A stretch of 64,000 nucleotides of DNA, taken from NCBI GenBank assembly GCA_033721235.1, contig JAWWAY010000004.1, positions 176,547-240,546 of the forward strand. Direction: 5' to 3'. A model generated the notes under the pieces. It did no database searches. It had not been told where the DNA came from and saw nothing but the letters and a program-made list of their open reading frames with translations. This DNA is from UBA5078 sp033721235. GTDB lineage: Bacteria > Pseudomonadota > Gammaproteobacteria > Pseudomonadales > Pseudohongiellaceae. Every line of letters begins with the position of its first letter. The first letter of the stretch is position 1. Below, piece after piece: positions 33,500-41,776 of this stretch. The position numbers and the translations under genes are program-made.

Positions 33500-36400
33500 A
33501 TGAGGAAAGTATTTTTAGAGCAGTTTAGCCCGTCAGTTCGGGACGGATTAGTAAGTTATTGCCACCATTTATCTCAGCTGGATGTCGATGTCATCGTACT
33601 AATGGCGAGAAAAGCTGCATGCTTTTATCACTGCTTGGAGTCATTAAGTTTTGTTAAGAGTAATGCAAGAATCACGACAGATCGAGTTGTGGGCATGGAT
33701 CTCAAATGGATGGAAGATAAGAAAGTAGCCATTGTCGACGAGCTCGTAATTACCGGCACAACTTTAGGACAAACAAAGAAATACTTAGAGGAAAACGTAA
33801 AGGGAATTCAAGTAACTTGTCACGTACTTGCTGTAAACAAGGCGCACTGGAAGCCGGAACTAATAAGACCAGATAATAGATATCTACAACTTGATGATGC
33901 AAGCTGTACCGAGCTAGGCGCAGACATAGTTCGAGCTATGTCAATACTTCCGCGGCCGTATTCTATAGATTACCCATTATTTTCTCCCTGCACACTGGAA
34001 GGGGAAGACGTTCGTAGTATTGTAGTTGCACCGGGTTGGGAATCGCACGACATTACATCGGCGATACAATATAAAAGTGGAATTAGAGTAATAACAATTA
34101 CTCCCCAACAATCAAAAGTAAACTCACTAAAGTATTTGCTAGGCACAGACGTGCAGTTTGGTAATCTTCCAAAAATACGCATTTATGGAAGATATACACC
34201 CTCCTCAAGAACTGGCAGAAAATTTACATTTAGAGTTCTTTCATTTTATATATTCAAGCCACTTTATGAAAAACAACTCGACGCAATATTTGGCAATGTG
34301 ACGAGAGCTCAAAATTTTAGAAGAGAAGTGGTGGATCTTTTCACTACGGGAAAATCAAAGCTAAGGCTTCTGCAATACATGGTTGCAGTAAAAATAGCGC
34401 AGATCTGGATACAAGACGTAAATCGTTATTTAAATTCAGGAACAGAGCTTTCTCTATCAGTGGATGAACGTGAGCTTTCCTTTCTCTTCCCTCCAACAGT
34501 AATAAAAGAAGTAAAGGTCATGTTGGCTAATTTTTTACCTCTTGGCGTAGAAAGTGAGCTTAGCAGTTTGAGATTCGATACTGGAATGATGCCGGCCAAA
34601 TGTGAGGTAAGCATTGGAAAAGAAATTGAGAGCTTTAACGACGCTCAGTATGTCTTAGCGCAACCATTCTATGAAATGTTCAATGAAAAGGAATTGCATT
34701 TAAGAGATCTTATCGAAAGAGAAGGCGTAAATTCGCTAGAGCGAGATGAGAACAAGTATTTATTAGATAGGCTAAAGCTCGGAATCACAATAGAAGAGTT
34801 AATTAACTATTTTCATAAGAATTTCCTAGAAAGTAATGAATCCGAAGTAACAAATACTCCATTTGACAGTAGAGCCTACGTCCAGCTCGTATCACTTTTC
34901 GTGGATATCGCTGTCGATACTGGCATTGCCGTACCAATAACCTCCAAATTTGATACTGAACAAGGCGCTATTATAACTAGGTGCTTGCGACACGGAGAGG
35001 AAGTAAAGGTAAGTAATCGCGAACTTTATCTGATGTCAAAATTTTTAAAGTCCTACAGTGATTACTCGAAAAACAAGGTGGTGCCCAGGACTTTTCTAGA
35101 GAAGTTGCTGGTGTTATTTATCCAAGGTGGATTTAATAGTCAGATATTGGAGGGCTATGTATCTAGATTGAATGGGGCATCAATTGTAAGTGTTAAGCAT
35201 TATGCGTTTGGTGCAATAGCTGAAGTTGGAAGCAACGGGCTAAGATACGAATTTGATTCGTCACATTCTCTATCTAGGATGCTTGTAGACTTAGAGGTTC
35301 TAGAAGAAGTATCTGATCAAGAAACTAAGGCTGGCTACAAAATTGGAAATATTCCAGAGAAACTAGCTCGAGTACATGCAAGCAAGTCTGCAGAATGGAC
35401 AAGTGCGGAATTTAATTCTAAGGCATTTGGTGAGCTCGTAGCTTCTGGTTTCAATAGAAAACCAACGTACAATGATATTCAGGATATTACTTTCCTTGCT
35501 TCTTGCCTTGGTTCTGTACCAAGTGTTTTGTCTTTAGCGGCTGAAGTAAGGGTTTTTCTCGATTGGTGGGATGGTGGACTTTCGCTTCATGTGAGCGGCT
35601 TTGATAGTGACTCTGGAGTAAGGACTTCATTTTTTAGAGAATTGAAGAATAAGTTTCAGTATAAGGCGCTAGTCAGCGGTTCACAGAAATATTCGGCGAT
35701 TGAAAAAGAGTGGCCGGAAAAGATTTTTAAAAGATTGAAGTCTGTATATTGTAGCGGTGACTCAGCCAGAGAAGTTGTGTGGAGTAGATTTTGGGATGGT
35801 AGCCAGGCTATTGAGGATGAAACTACCCTAGACCACTTTAAAACTCTATTACGCCAACTAGGGAATTGGATCGATCATATAATTTGTATGCTGGAGATGA
35901 TTAGTTATTCTTCCGAACTGCAAAGCAATGGACCTACTGATTTCAATACAGAATTTTCTTTAAATGACTCGCTTGTAAGTAAACTAGTAAGAAAACATAA
36001 GAGATCCAAGCAGATCATGTCGCTTTGGAGCGATTACAGAAGCGCTGAGCAAGATAGTTTGATTGCGCTAGATCGTAAAGCATTGGAAATTATTGATGAA
36101 ATGGTAGTCGAGGGAAATCACCTTCTTGAAACCGTAAAAAAATTGGCCGGAAAGTATGGGGAAGTGCCAAACGTAACTACGTTTGAATCGGTCCTTAGGT
36201 TTTATTCTGAAGTTCCTGAAGAATACTCTCCAAGAGTCAGAGTGTACTTCGACGAAATGAATTCTGTGATAGCTAAAACGGCTAAGGAGGCCAGAAACCC
36301 AGCACTGAAGCGCCCTGGAACCTATCAGAAAGGAAGGGTGGATGACTATAACTCATATGAGAATAATCGCTGGATTGAAGTTCTAGAGGGCGTCAAGTTT

Positions 36401-37648
36401 AAGAATGGGATTATTAGTTTTGCTGTTATGGCGAGGGGAAGGGACTCGATAGAATTTTTGGTTTACATGGCGGAAAAACTTATCCGTAAGTTGGGCAGTG
36501 AGCTGAGAATGAGAGCAGTGTTGTTTGGAGACTTAAGTAAAGATCTTAAACCCTTCAGCAAGAGTGAACTTGACTCGTTATTCATAGACAGGTACTGGCA
36601 AATTGAGGCCAGCATCAATCGCAATCTGGGCCCTATAATTACAACGGAAATTGTAACATTAAGCAATCAAAAGACTCGTGGAAAAGATATAGCTCAGGCT
36701 ACAAGATACTTGGAGAGTTTACTTAAGCGAAAAGTAGAAGTTCAAGAAGAGGGTTTAATAGCGGTAGGCGATTTTGAGGAGTATGACTTTTATATGAGTA
36801 AGCATAGGATTGGAAGTGTGTTTGAGCCCAAAAGGACCATCGATATTGATATATTGATAGTTACGATACTCCCAGAGGAGGCATATGCTGTAATGAATTC
36901 CCTGAATAATTGTAGGGAAGTTCCTGAGTCAGAGCTTTCCTATGATGGTCTTGCTTTTAGAGGCAGTCTGAAAGGAGCAGAAGGGCGTGAATTGTCTGTG
37001 GTGTTAGTTCAAACTTTAGATCCAGGAAACCCGAATATTATTATTACTGTAAATCATATTATTCACGATTTTTCTCCGAAGGCGATAGTTCTTTTGGGTA
37101 TAGCGGGAAGTATAGATAAAAAGGTGCAAATTGGAGATGTGGTTATAGCAAATGAGGTATTGCACTACGAGAACGGTAAAGAAATTTCGTCGGATGAAAT
37201 ACAAAACAGAATTACTACCTTTAGGCTGTCTAAGTGGTCAAAAGCGCAAGTGAATAGAATGCTATTAACCTGCGGCGGCGCCTCCAAAGCAGAGCTTGTA
37301 GGATTTGCGCAAAATAAATTTAATGTTCAATTGGCTCCGATTGGAAGTGGCGATAAAGTTCTTGCCGCGGAAGATGGGAGAATTCGTGGTTTTCTGAAGT
37401 ATGTTCATGATAAGACGGCTGCGGTGGAGATGGAGGCGGCTGGGTTGGCAATGTTGCATGAAAGTTCGCTAGGTGGAAAGGGTTATTCTGTTAAACAAAT
37501 TTTAATTGTAAGAGGTATTTCCGATCGAGCTGATGTGAATAAAATTGACACGGATCATGCGAAGGCTTCGTACAACGCTATGGTTACGCTTTCAAAATTA
37601 TTAGAGTCCATGTCGACAGATATTTTTGACTACAATGACTCGAATTGA
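33500..37648 (+). CDS. Giant phosphoribosyltransferase - nucleoside phosphorylase fusion, putative conflict/defence protein
   Basis: The 1382-residue product has no signal peptide. Residues 1-180 resemble a phosphoribosyltransferase: a Rossmann-like start and the PRPP-loop motif VAIVDELVITGTTLG (76-90, Asp80-Glu81 in place of the usual acidic pair). Residues about 200-1100 are mostly helical and unrecognised. A more compact region at about 985-1090 contains ISFAVMARGRDSIEFLVYM. Residues about 1113-1375 form a PNP/MTAN-type nucleoside phosphorylase domain: ILIVTILPEEAYAV, IVLLGIAGSIDKKVQIGDVV, the substrate-ribose Glu in AAVEMEAAGLAM, and RGISDRAD with the catalytic Asp. Phosphorylase domains of this type occur as effector or sensor modules in multidomain bacterial conflict proteins. 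AT-rich, monocistronic, island cargo. Specific function inferred only. Confidence 0.8.
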   Translation: MRKVFLEQFSPSVRDGLVSYCHHLSQLDVDVIVLMARKAACFYHCLESLSFVKSNARITTDRVVGMDLKWMEDKKVAIVDELVITGTTLGQTKKYLEENVKGIQVTCHVLAVNKAHWKPELIRPDNRYLQLDDASCTELGADIVRAMSILPRPYSIDYPLFSPCTLEGEDVRSIVVAPGWESHDITSAIQYKSGIRVITITPQQSKVNSLKYLLGTDVQFGNLPKIRIYGRYTPSSRTGRKFTFRVLSFYIFKPLYEKQLDAIFGNVTRAQNFRREVVDLFTTGKSKLRLLQYMVAVKIAQIWIQDVNRYLNSGTELSLSVDERELSFLFPPTVIKEVKVMLANFLPLGVESELSSLRFDTGMMPAKCEVSIGKEIESFNDAQYVLAQPFYEMFNEKELHLRDLIEREGVNSLERDENKYLLDRLKLGITIEELINYFHKNFLESNESEVTNTPFDSRAYVQLVSLFVDIAVDTGIAVPITSKFDTEQGAIITRCLRHGEEVKVSNRELYLMSKFLKSYSDYSKNKVVPRTFLEKLLVLFIQGGFNSQILEGYVSRLNGASIVSVKHYAFGAIAEVGSNGLRYEFDSSHSLSRMLVDLEVLEEVSDQETKAGYKIGNIPEKLARVHASKSAEWTSAEFNSKAFGELVASGFNRKPTYNDIQDITFLASCLGSVPSVLSLAAEVRVFLDWWDGGLSLHVSGFDSDSGVRTSFFRELKNKFQYKALVSGSQKYSAIEKEWPEKIFKRLKSVYCSGDSAREVVWSRFWDGSQAIEDETTLDHFKTLLRQLGNWIDHIICMLEMISYSSELQSNGPTDFNTEFSLNDSLVSKLVRKHKRSKQIMSLWSDYRSAEQDSLIALDRKALEIIDEMVVEGNHLLETVKKLAGKYGEVPNVTTFESVLRFYSEVPEEYSPRVRVYFDEMNSVIAKTAKEARNPALKRPGTYQKGRVDDYNSYENNRWIEVLEGVKFKNGIISFAVMARGRDSIEFLVYMAEKLIRKLGSELRMRAVLFGDLSKDLKPFSKSELDSLFIDRYWQIEASINRNLGPIITTEIVTLSNQKTRGKDIAQATRYLESLLKRKVEVQEEGLIAVGDFEEYDFYMSKHRIGSVFEPKRTIDIDILIVTILPEEAYAVMNSLNNCREVPESELSYDGLAFRGSLKGAEGRELSVVLVQTLDPGNPNIIITVNHIIHDFSPKAIVLLGIAGSIDKKVQIGDVVIANEVLHYENGKEISSDEIQNRITTFRLSKWSKAQVNRMLLTCGGASKAELVGFAQNKFNVQLAPIGSGDKVLAAEDGRIRGFLKYVHDKTAAVEMEAAGLAMLHESSLGGKGYSVKQILIVRGISDRADVNKIDTDHAKASYNAMVTLSKLLESMSTDIFDYNDSN

Positions 37649-37751
37649 TCTGTATCAGTCTTGGAGTTTCGATTTTTTAGCTTGGATATAACAGCGTATT
37701 ACTTTTTCGGGAGCAGGTGACTCGCACGCATAATTTGGTACTAAAGCATTC

Positions 37752-37931
37752 TTATTCTAAATAGGTAAGGCTGTTTCCGGTAAATACCATTACCGGAGAA
37801 AACAGGCGGCCATTAGAATTCTCTACCCGGCAATTGACGCATTCGACGACTTGACGCCCGCCCAACCATTGCAGAGCTTCTTTACTGCCGACGATCGCGA
37901 CGAGGCGACGAGTGGCGAAATCTAGCTGCAA
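37752..37931 (-). CDS. Small protein overlapping the endonuclease gene
   Basis: A 59-codon frame starts at a TTG (37931) with AGGAAAG upstream, overlaps the last codons of the endonuclease gene by 10 bp, and ends at 37752. The predicted peptide (beginning MQLDFATRRLVAIVGSKEAL, later VVECVNCRVEN) has balanced composition and a CxxC pair, and it is GC-richer than the intergenic DNA, so it looks truly coding. An in-frame TTG upstream (about 37988) is an alternative start. It probably forms an operon with the endonuclease. Function unknown; the Cys pair could bind metal. Confidence 0.5.
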   Translation of the reverse strand: MQLDFATRRLVAIVGSKEALQWLGGRQVVECVNCRVENSNGRLFSPVMVFTGNSLTYLE

Positions 37932-38905
37932 TTTCGCGCTTTCCTGTATCCCGCTGCCGCTGCCTCGGTCTCTGAACGGAATTCAACTATGTTCCGAGGG
38001 CTGATTTGGTCGTAGCTAGGGCATCCTTGGGGTAGGTGATAGATTTTACTGTTTCGGTTGCCTCGGATTACTGCACTATTCTTTGTTGGCGCATCGCGAA
38101 CAACTGGTTGAGGTTCGATGTTGCTGGCAGGCAGACGAGTAACAATACCTTCCGACACGTTCTTATGCCCAAATTCCCATGTACGAGCGCCAGTGACAAA
38201 GGGATTGCTGTGCCCCATGCGAGAAGCAATACGACGATCTCTTTCAAGTTCCCAAGCGGTCACTGGGTGAGTTCTATCCCAAGCCATATATAGACGCTGC
38301 TGCGCGTCCGACATATTGAGGTTGTAGCGATCGTGCATATAGAAATAGATTCTGGCGACTTGGCCCTTGATCTCGTCTCTCGGTTCCGCGATTCGTAGTT
38401 TAAAATCAACTTCAAACCGGCAAGCGCCATATTGTGTTGGCTCACCGGGAATCGCACTGAACCGGAAATTGGAGCGATCGGCGTTAACTTCGCCCACTAC
38501 CGGTGCAAGATTGTGCATATCGCCTTCCATAGCGTTAAACACGGGGTCTGTGCGATTACAGTTTTCTCGTCCGCCGTTTTGCCAGCACTGTCTTGCCTGA
38601 CCAAAAGAGGAAGCGGGAAGGATATGTTCCCATTCGATTCTTTCCGCTCGATTCTGCTGGGCTCGCACTTCGTATCCGCACGACTTTAGATCGAAACGGC
38701 CCCCAGTGGCTCCAGTCCATTCCCAGTTACATCCACAATATAGATCACCTTTGTCATTCTGATCTTGGTAGACATATCTTCTGAGTTCATTCTTTGCCTG
38801 ATCGAATGTTTCAGGGGCTGCATTAGCAAAGGAACATAAGAAGAGCGCTAGGAGAACGATTACCGTGCGATGAGCGAGCTTTGATGTCATTCTGATATCG
38901 TCCAT
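37922..38905 (-). CDS. Secreted endonuclease I (Vvn/Dns family) with C-terminal sunset-like domain
   Basis: The 327-residue product has a signal peptide (TVIVLLALFLCSFANA, cleaved before APETF). The nuclease domain shows the active-site His segment RIEWEHILPASSFG, the metal-binding region GDMHNLAPVVGEVNADRSNF, and Cys pairs typical of the disulfide-stabilised periplasmic enzymes (YCGCNWEW, QCWQNG). About 45 C-terminal residues (NRNSKIYHLPQGCPSY to the end) form a small zinc-ribbon-like domain often attached to secreted nucleases. Non-specific DNA/RNA cleavage outside the cytoplasm is expected. The start could also be the ATG at 38890. Probably co-transcribed with the tiny genes on each side. 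Confidence 0.88.
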   Translation of the reverse strand: MDDIRMTSKLAHRTVIVLLALFLCSFANAAPETFDQAKNELRRYVYQDQNDKGDLYCGCNWEWTGATGGRFDLKSCGYEVRAQQNRAERIEWEHILPASSFGQARQCWQNGGRENCNRTDPVFNAMEGDMHNLAPVVGEVNADRSNFRFSAIPGEPTQYGACRFEVDFKLRIAEPRDEIKGQVARIYFYMHDRYNLNMSDAQQRLYMAWDRTHPVTAWELERDRRIASRMGHSNPFVTGARTWEFGHKNVSEGIVTRLPASNIEPQPVVRDAPTKNSAVIRGNRNSKIYHLPQGCPSYDQISPRNIVEFRSETEAAAAGYRKARNCS

Positions 38906-38923
38906 TGATAAAAAAGGTTGTTC

Positions 38924-39085
38924 TTAATGCACCGGTTCAGGGATTCGAGGGCCAATTATATATAAATCGCTGCCATCAGGCTCGGCGGACAGCCAGGACT
39001 CTCCATCAAACTCTAATGGCTCCCAGCGACCACCCGGTCGAAACTTAACCCAATAAAATCCGGCATCGTGGTTTGATGTATCCAT
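38924..39085 (-). CDS. 53-residue protein upstream of endonuclease I
   Basis: Hand translation from the ATG at 39085 gives 53 residues beginning MDTSNHDAGFYWVKFRPGGR and containing WEPLEFDGESWL and IGPRIPEPV. It is strongly protein-like, with aromatic and charged residues patterned as in small phage/plasmid-type proteins. It ends 18 nt before the endonuclease ATG, so the two are probably one operon. No membrane segment or known motif. Function unknown. Confidence 0.55.
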   Translation of the reverse strand: MDTSNHDAGFYWVKFRPGGRWEPLEFDGESWLSAEPDGSDLYIIGPRIPEPVH

Positions 39086-39142
39086 ACATCAATTCTAGCG
39101 AAAACTTTATGATGAGCAATGGGGAGAAAAGGGTTGGAGGTG

Positions 39143-39454
39143 CTACAGGTCAGATGTTAAGAGCTCAGTAGCTATCCTAATCGCTTTGCTCTTTGTCGCG
39201 TCATTCGCCCTGTGCGCCAAGATCATAAAGGAGGCTAGCTCCTTGTCTTTGGTAAAGAAATATCCCTCAGGGACATTCAATATTCTAGCGAGCCGTTCGA
39301 CCGTAGAGAATTCGGGTAAATGTTTGTCCCGCTCATATTGGTTCATTCTTGCGCTGGCGGTCGCTTCATCTATCCCCGCCAAGATTCCCAGTTTCTCTTG
39401 CGATAGTCCTGCTTCTTTTCGCGCTTCTTTCAACCGTATCGAGAACACCGACAT
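39143..39454 (-). CDS. XRE-family transcriptional regulator
   Basis: The 103-residue protein has a Cro/C1-type helix-turn-helix at residues about 7-62 (LKEARKEAGLSQEKLGILAG, NQYERDKHLPEFSTVERLAR) and a short helical tail. It probably represses its own gene and the divergent small-protein genes through the palindrome at 39511-39529. Island-borne; typical immunity- or maintenance-type regulator. Confidence 0.88.
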   Translation of the reverse strand: MSVFSIRLKEARKEAGLSQEKLGILAGIDEATASARMNQYERDKHLPEFSTVERLARILNVPEGYFFTKDKELASFMILAHRANDATKSKAIRIATELLTSDL

Positions 39455-39510
39455 GGTCAGCCTCCAATGAAAATGAAGGCTAAGATATTCTTAGTTTCTG
39501 CTAGCATTTT

Positions 39511-39529
39511 TACTAAGTAAAACTTAGTA
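39511..39529. promoter_or_regulatory. Palindromic operator between the XRE gene and the divergent genes
   Basis: TACTAAGT-AAA-ACTTAGTA is a perfect 8-bp inverted repeat, with an additional half-site-like TTCTTAG near 39488. It lies 57 bp upstream of the XRE start and 52 bp upstream of the plus-strand gene, in the position expected for an auto-repressor. Confidence 0.65.
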
Positions 39530-39580
39530 TTGAGAGGTGTGCTTCTAAAGAAACTATTGAAGTAATAAAGGGATAATTAT

Positions 39581-39997
39581 ATGAAATACAATGTGTTAGT
39601 GCTTCTGGCGGGGTTAAGTGCTATCAGTCAGATCGGGTATGCAGAAGTTTGTGACTACGCACCAAGTAATCTAATCGGTGGAAAGGCCGCTGCAGCCGCT
39701 GGCGTTACATCGGGAACCGTTGCGGCAACGGGAGCAGGAATGCAAGCAGCGGGGCTGTACACCATTACCCATGCGACAGCAGGCACTGTGATGCTTGGAT
39801 CGACAGCAGCGGGAGTTTCAGCGGCAGGCACTACAGGAATCATTGCAGGCACTGGAGGAGTAATAGGGACTGTTGGGGCCGTTCTAATGTCGCCCTTTGT
39901 AATTATCCCTGCGGCAGTAGTCGCGGTAGGGATAGGTGCCTATGAAGGCGGTTGCCACTTTGCGAGCAAGGACGATGAGGATAATGACTCAGAATAG
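39581..39997 (+). CDS. Exported Gly/Ala-rich membrane protein (glycine-zipper-like)
   Basis: The 138-residue product has a signal peptide (NVLVLLAGLSAISQIGYA) and then a long Gly/Ala/Thr-rich hydrophobic stretch with small-xxx-small spacing (AAAAAGVTSGTVAATGAG, GTTGIIAGTGGVIGTVGAVL). It ends in a single Cys and an acidic tail (SKDDEDNDSE). The composition recalls glycine-zipper membrane proteins, bacteriocin-like peptides or holin-like proteins, but no family can be named. Likely XRE-controlled. Overlaps the next gene. Confidence 0.65.
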   Translation: MKYNVLVLLAGLSAISQIGYAEVCDYAPSNLIGGKAAAAAGVTSGTVAATGAGMQAAGLYTITHATAGTVMLGSTAAGVSAAGTTGIIAGTGGVIGTVGAVLMSPFVIIPAAVVAVGIGAYEGGCHFASKDDEDNDSE

Positions 39998-40517
39998 CTT
40001 CGACTGTGCTGGCGCTCCACGCTCCCTGCTGAGGAATTCAAGACGGATAGCTCTGCTGTTACTTTCATTGCTGCTGCTAAATGGCTGTGTCACAAGCACC
40101 GCGCCGCAATACAGACAGAATATCGTTGAGGTGACGCCAGTGCCTGGGTTGACGGTAAGAATTACTTATCTCCAAACGGTATTCTGGGCAGTAGGAGTCC
40201 GAAACGACACGGAAAAGCCTGTCCGCCTAATTTGGGACGAGAGCGCCTACATAACTTCAACTGGTATATCTTCACGGCTTATAAGAAGCAGCACTCGAAT
40301 CATAGACTCGGCCAACGAGCAGCCTGCATCTCCAGTACCGCCGCGGGCTACATATAATGAGGCATTTACAGCTGAAAGATTTGTTGAGTACGCGAGATAT
40401 GACATAACTCCGCAACCAACAGACCCTAATGCGACTGCTAGGATGTATTTAGTATTCGATGTAGATGGGCAGCGAGTGGGATGGGAAGGCGAGGTGTCTT
40501 TTCAGTTAGTCCAGTAA
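39984..40517 (+). CDS. Lipoprotein of unknown function
   Basis: The 177-residue product has a basic N-terminus, a leucine-rich segment (IALLLLSLLLLNGC) whose end is a lipobox, and a soluble domain predicted to be mostly beta (VTPVPGLTVRITYLQTVFWA, VRNDTEKPVRLIWDESAYI). The chosen ATG follows GAGG closely; an ATG at 39975 is an alternative. It overlaps the Gly/Ala-rich gene by 14 bp, so the pair is co-translated and probably works together at the envelope. Confidence 0.65.
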   Translation: MTQNSFDCAGAPRSLLRNSRRIALLLLSLLLLNGCVTSTAPQYRQNIVEVTPVPGLTVRITYLQTVFWAVGVRNDTEKPVRLIWDESAYITSTGISSRLIRSSTRIIDSANEQPASPVPPRATYNEAFTAERFVEYARYDITPQPTDPNATARMYLVFDVDGQRVGWEGEVSFQLVQ

Positions 40518-40538
40518 AAAAATAAGCTAAGAAACGAA

Positions 40539-40578
40539 TTCCCGACATACACAAGATAGAGCCTGCGTATGTCGGGAA
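40539..40578. terminator. Strong hairpin between convergent genes
   Basis: TTCCCGACATAC (40539-40550) pairs perfectly with GTATGTCGGGAA (40567-40578) over a 16-nt loop. It separates the lipoprotein gene from the convergent PH-domain gene. There is no long T tail, so termination strength is uncertain. Confidence 0.65.
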
Positions 40579-40620
40579 GTACTAAGTCTGTCTTAAGCGG
40601 TATAGCGATCCAACCTTAGG

Positions 40621-40995
40621 TTACGTTGGCAGCAAGTGTTGAGAAATATACTTTGAGATAGCGACAACCTCCGTCTTTCCAGTGAATTCAAACTTTACCT
40701 TACCCAAAGAGGAGAAATAGATCTCAAGTTCAGAATCTAGGTCGAAAGTGCCCGCTGTCTCAACTGAGTAAGCAACAATATTTTTGTAGGGAAGAGAGGT
40801 GTAATCTTTCTTACTACCCGTAATTCCTTGAACGTTTACGGATATAATTCTCTTGTTTGTAAATACTACTCCGTCACGCATAGATTTGTATGAATCAACG
40901 ATGGTCTCTCCCTCTAGGAGGAGAGTCGAAACCATTGTCGAATATTCAGGGTTCTGTTTCAGTTTAAAGAAAGGCTTATTGCTAAAGTCGATCAT
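40621..40995 (-). CDS. PH-domain protein (YvbH-like, bPH_1)
   Basis: The 124-residue soluble product matches small bacterial pleckstrin-homology-like proteins: LLLEGETIVDSYKSMRDGVV, FTNKRIISVNVQGITGSKKD, SLPYKNIVAYSVETAGTFDL and KVKFEFTGKTEVVAISKYIS. Members are often found in phage- and element-borne gene sets and are thought to form ring-like oligomers; function is unknown. Lies in the minus-strand half of the island. Confidence 0.78.
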   Translation of the reverse strand: MIDFSNKPFFKLKQNPEYSTMVSTLLLEGETIVDSYKSMRDGVVFTNKRIISVNVQGITGSKKDYTSLPYKNIVAYSVETAGTFDLDSELEIYFSSLGKVKFEFTGKTEVVAISKYISQHLLPT

Positions 40996-41165
40996 CCTTA
41001 TTTGTCCTTAATCTCTAGTTATGTACGAATTACACATTCCTTAAATGCGAATGTAGTGTAGAGGTAAAACATAAGAATATCCAAATGCTTTACGTGCCAT
41101 TTGAAACAATTTCACGAGCTAAAAAAGCAATTTATTTTTGCAGTACTTTTCAGTGCAATCTCCCT

Positions 41166-41651
41166 TCATCTATTAATCGGAAATGGATTACAGACAATCT
41201 CCATCACACCGGAGTCTGGTTGTTCCTCCAAGCCCAGTTCAAAGTAGAGCTCTTCTAGCTCATTCATTCCCTCGCACAGTTGAGAAAGCTCCCAAACAGT
41301 TCCAGCAACCAATATCGTCACTCCCGCAATTGGTACGGAACCCAGTGATGCTTCGGTGATGTTATATAGAGCTAGTCTTTTGCTTCTTTGAGTAATGCTT
41401 TGCCCAACTCTGGCTACAGACTCCTTATGGGTTGCTAATCGATTTCTCAGCATAGTGTTTTCGGACTTTACTATTTCCAGTTCGGCTCGAAGTCTAGCGG
41501 GAGAAAGAATTGGAACAAACTTGCGACCAAGCACAGCGCTCATAACACCGGAGAGAACAGAGCTTAGTGCAATACTAGCGGTGGTAATTACATTTGTGAG
41601 GAGAAGGACGCAAATAAGGCATAGCCATAGCAATCGCTTTAACCATTTCAT
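41166..41651 (-). CDS. Membrane protein with coiled-coil segment, unknown function
   Basis: The 161-residue product has an N-terminal hydrophobic pair (LLWLCLICVLLLTNVITTAS and ALSSVLSGVMSAVL), a likely coiled coil (LRAELEIVKSENTMLRNRLA), a third hydrophobic stretch (SVPIAGVTILVAGTVWEL) and an acidic C-terminal helix. It lies just downstream of the integrase gene on the same strand. No family recognised. Confidence 0.6.
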   Translation of the reverse strand: MKWLKRLLWLCLICVLLLTNVITTASIALSSVLSGVMSAVLGRKFVPILSPARLRAELEIVKSENTMLRNRLATHKESVARVGQSITQRSKRLALYNITEASLGSVPIAGVTILVAGTVWELSQLCEGMNELEELYFELGLEEQPDSGVMEIVCNPFPINR

Positions 41652-41776
41652 AAGTGAGGTTCCATTAGAAAAAAAAGGGGTTAACTGAACGTGAATCCCT
41701 GGCGCTCAAGGTGAGCTGCGGGAGTGGAGCATGAGGGTGGCCATCCTTGGCTCGGTGTTGGGGCGAGGTCGATGCC

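Noticed and set aside
37770..37865. Plus-strand frame giving a transposase-like Arg/Pro/Ser tail before the endonuclease
   Set aside because: The minus-strand reading of the same DNA is longer, has a start site and a more natural composition.
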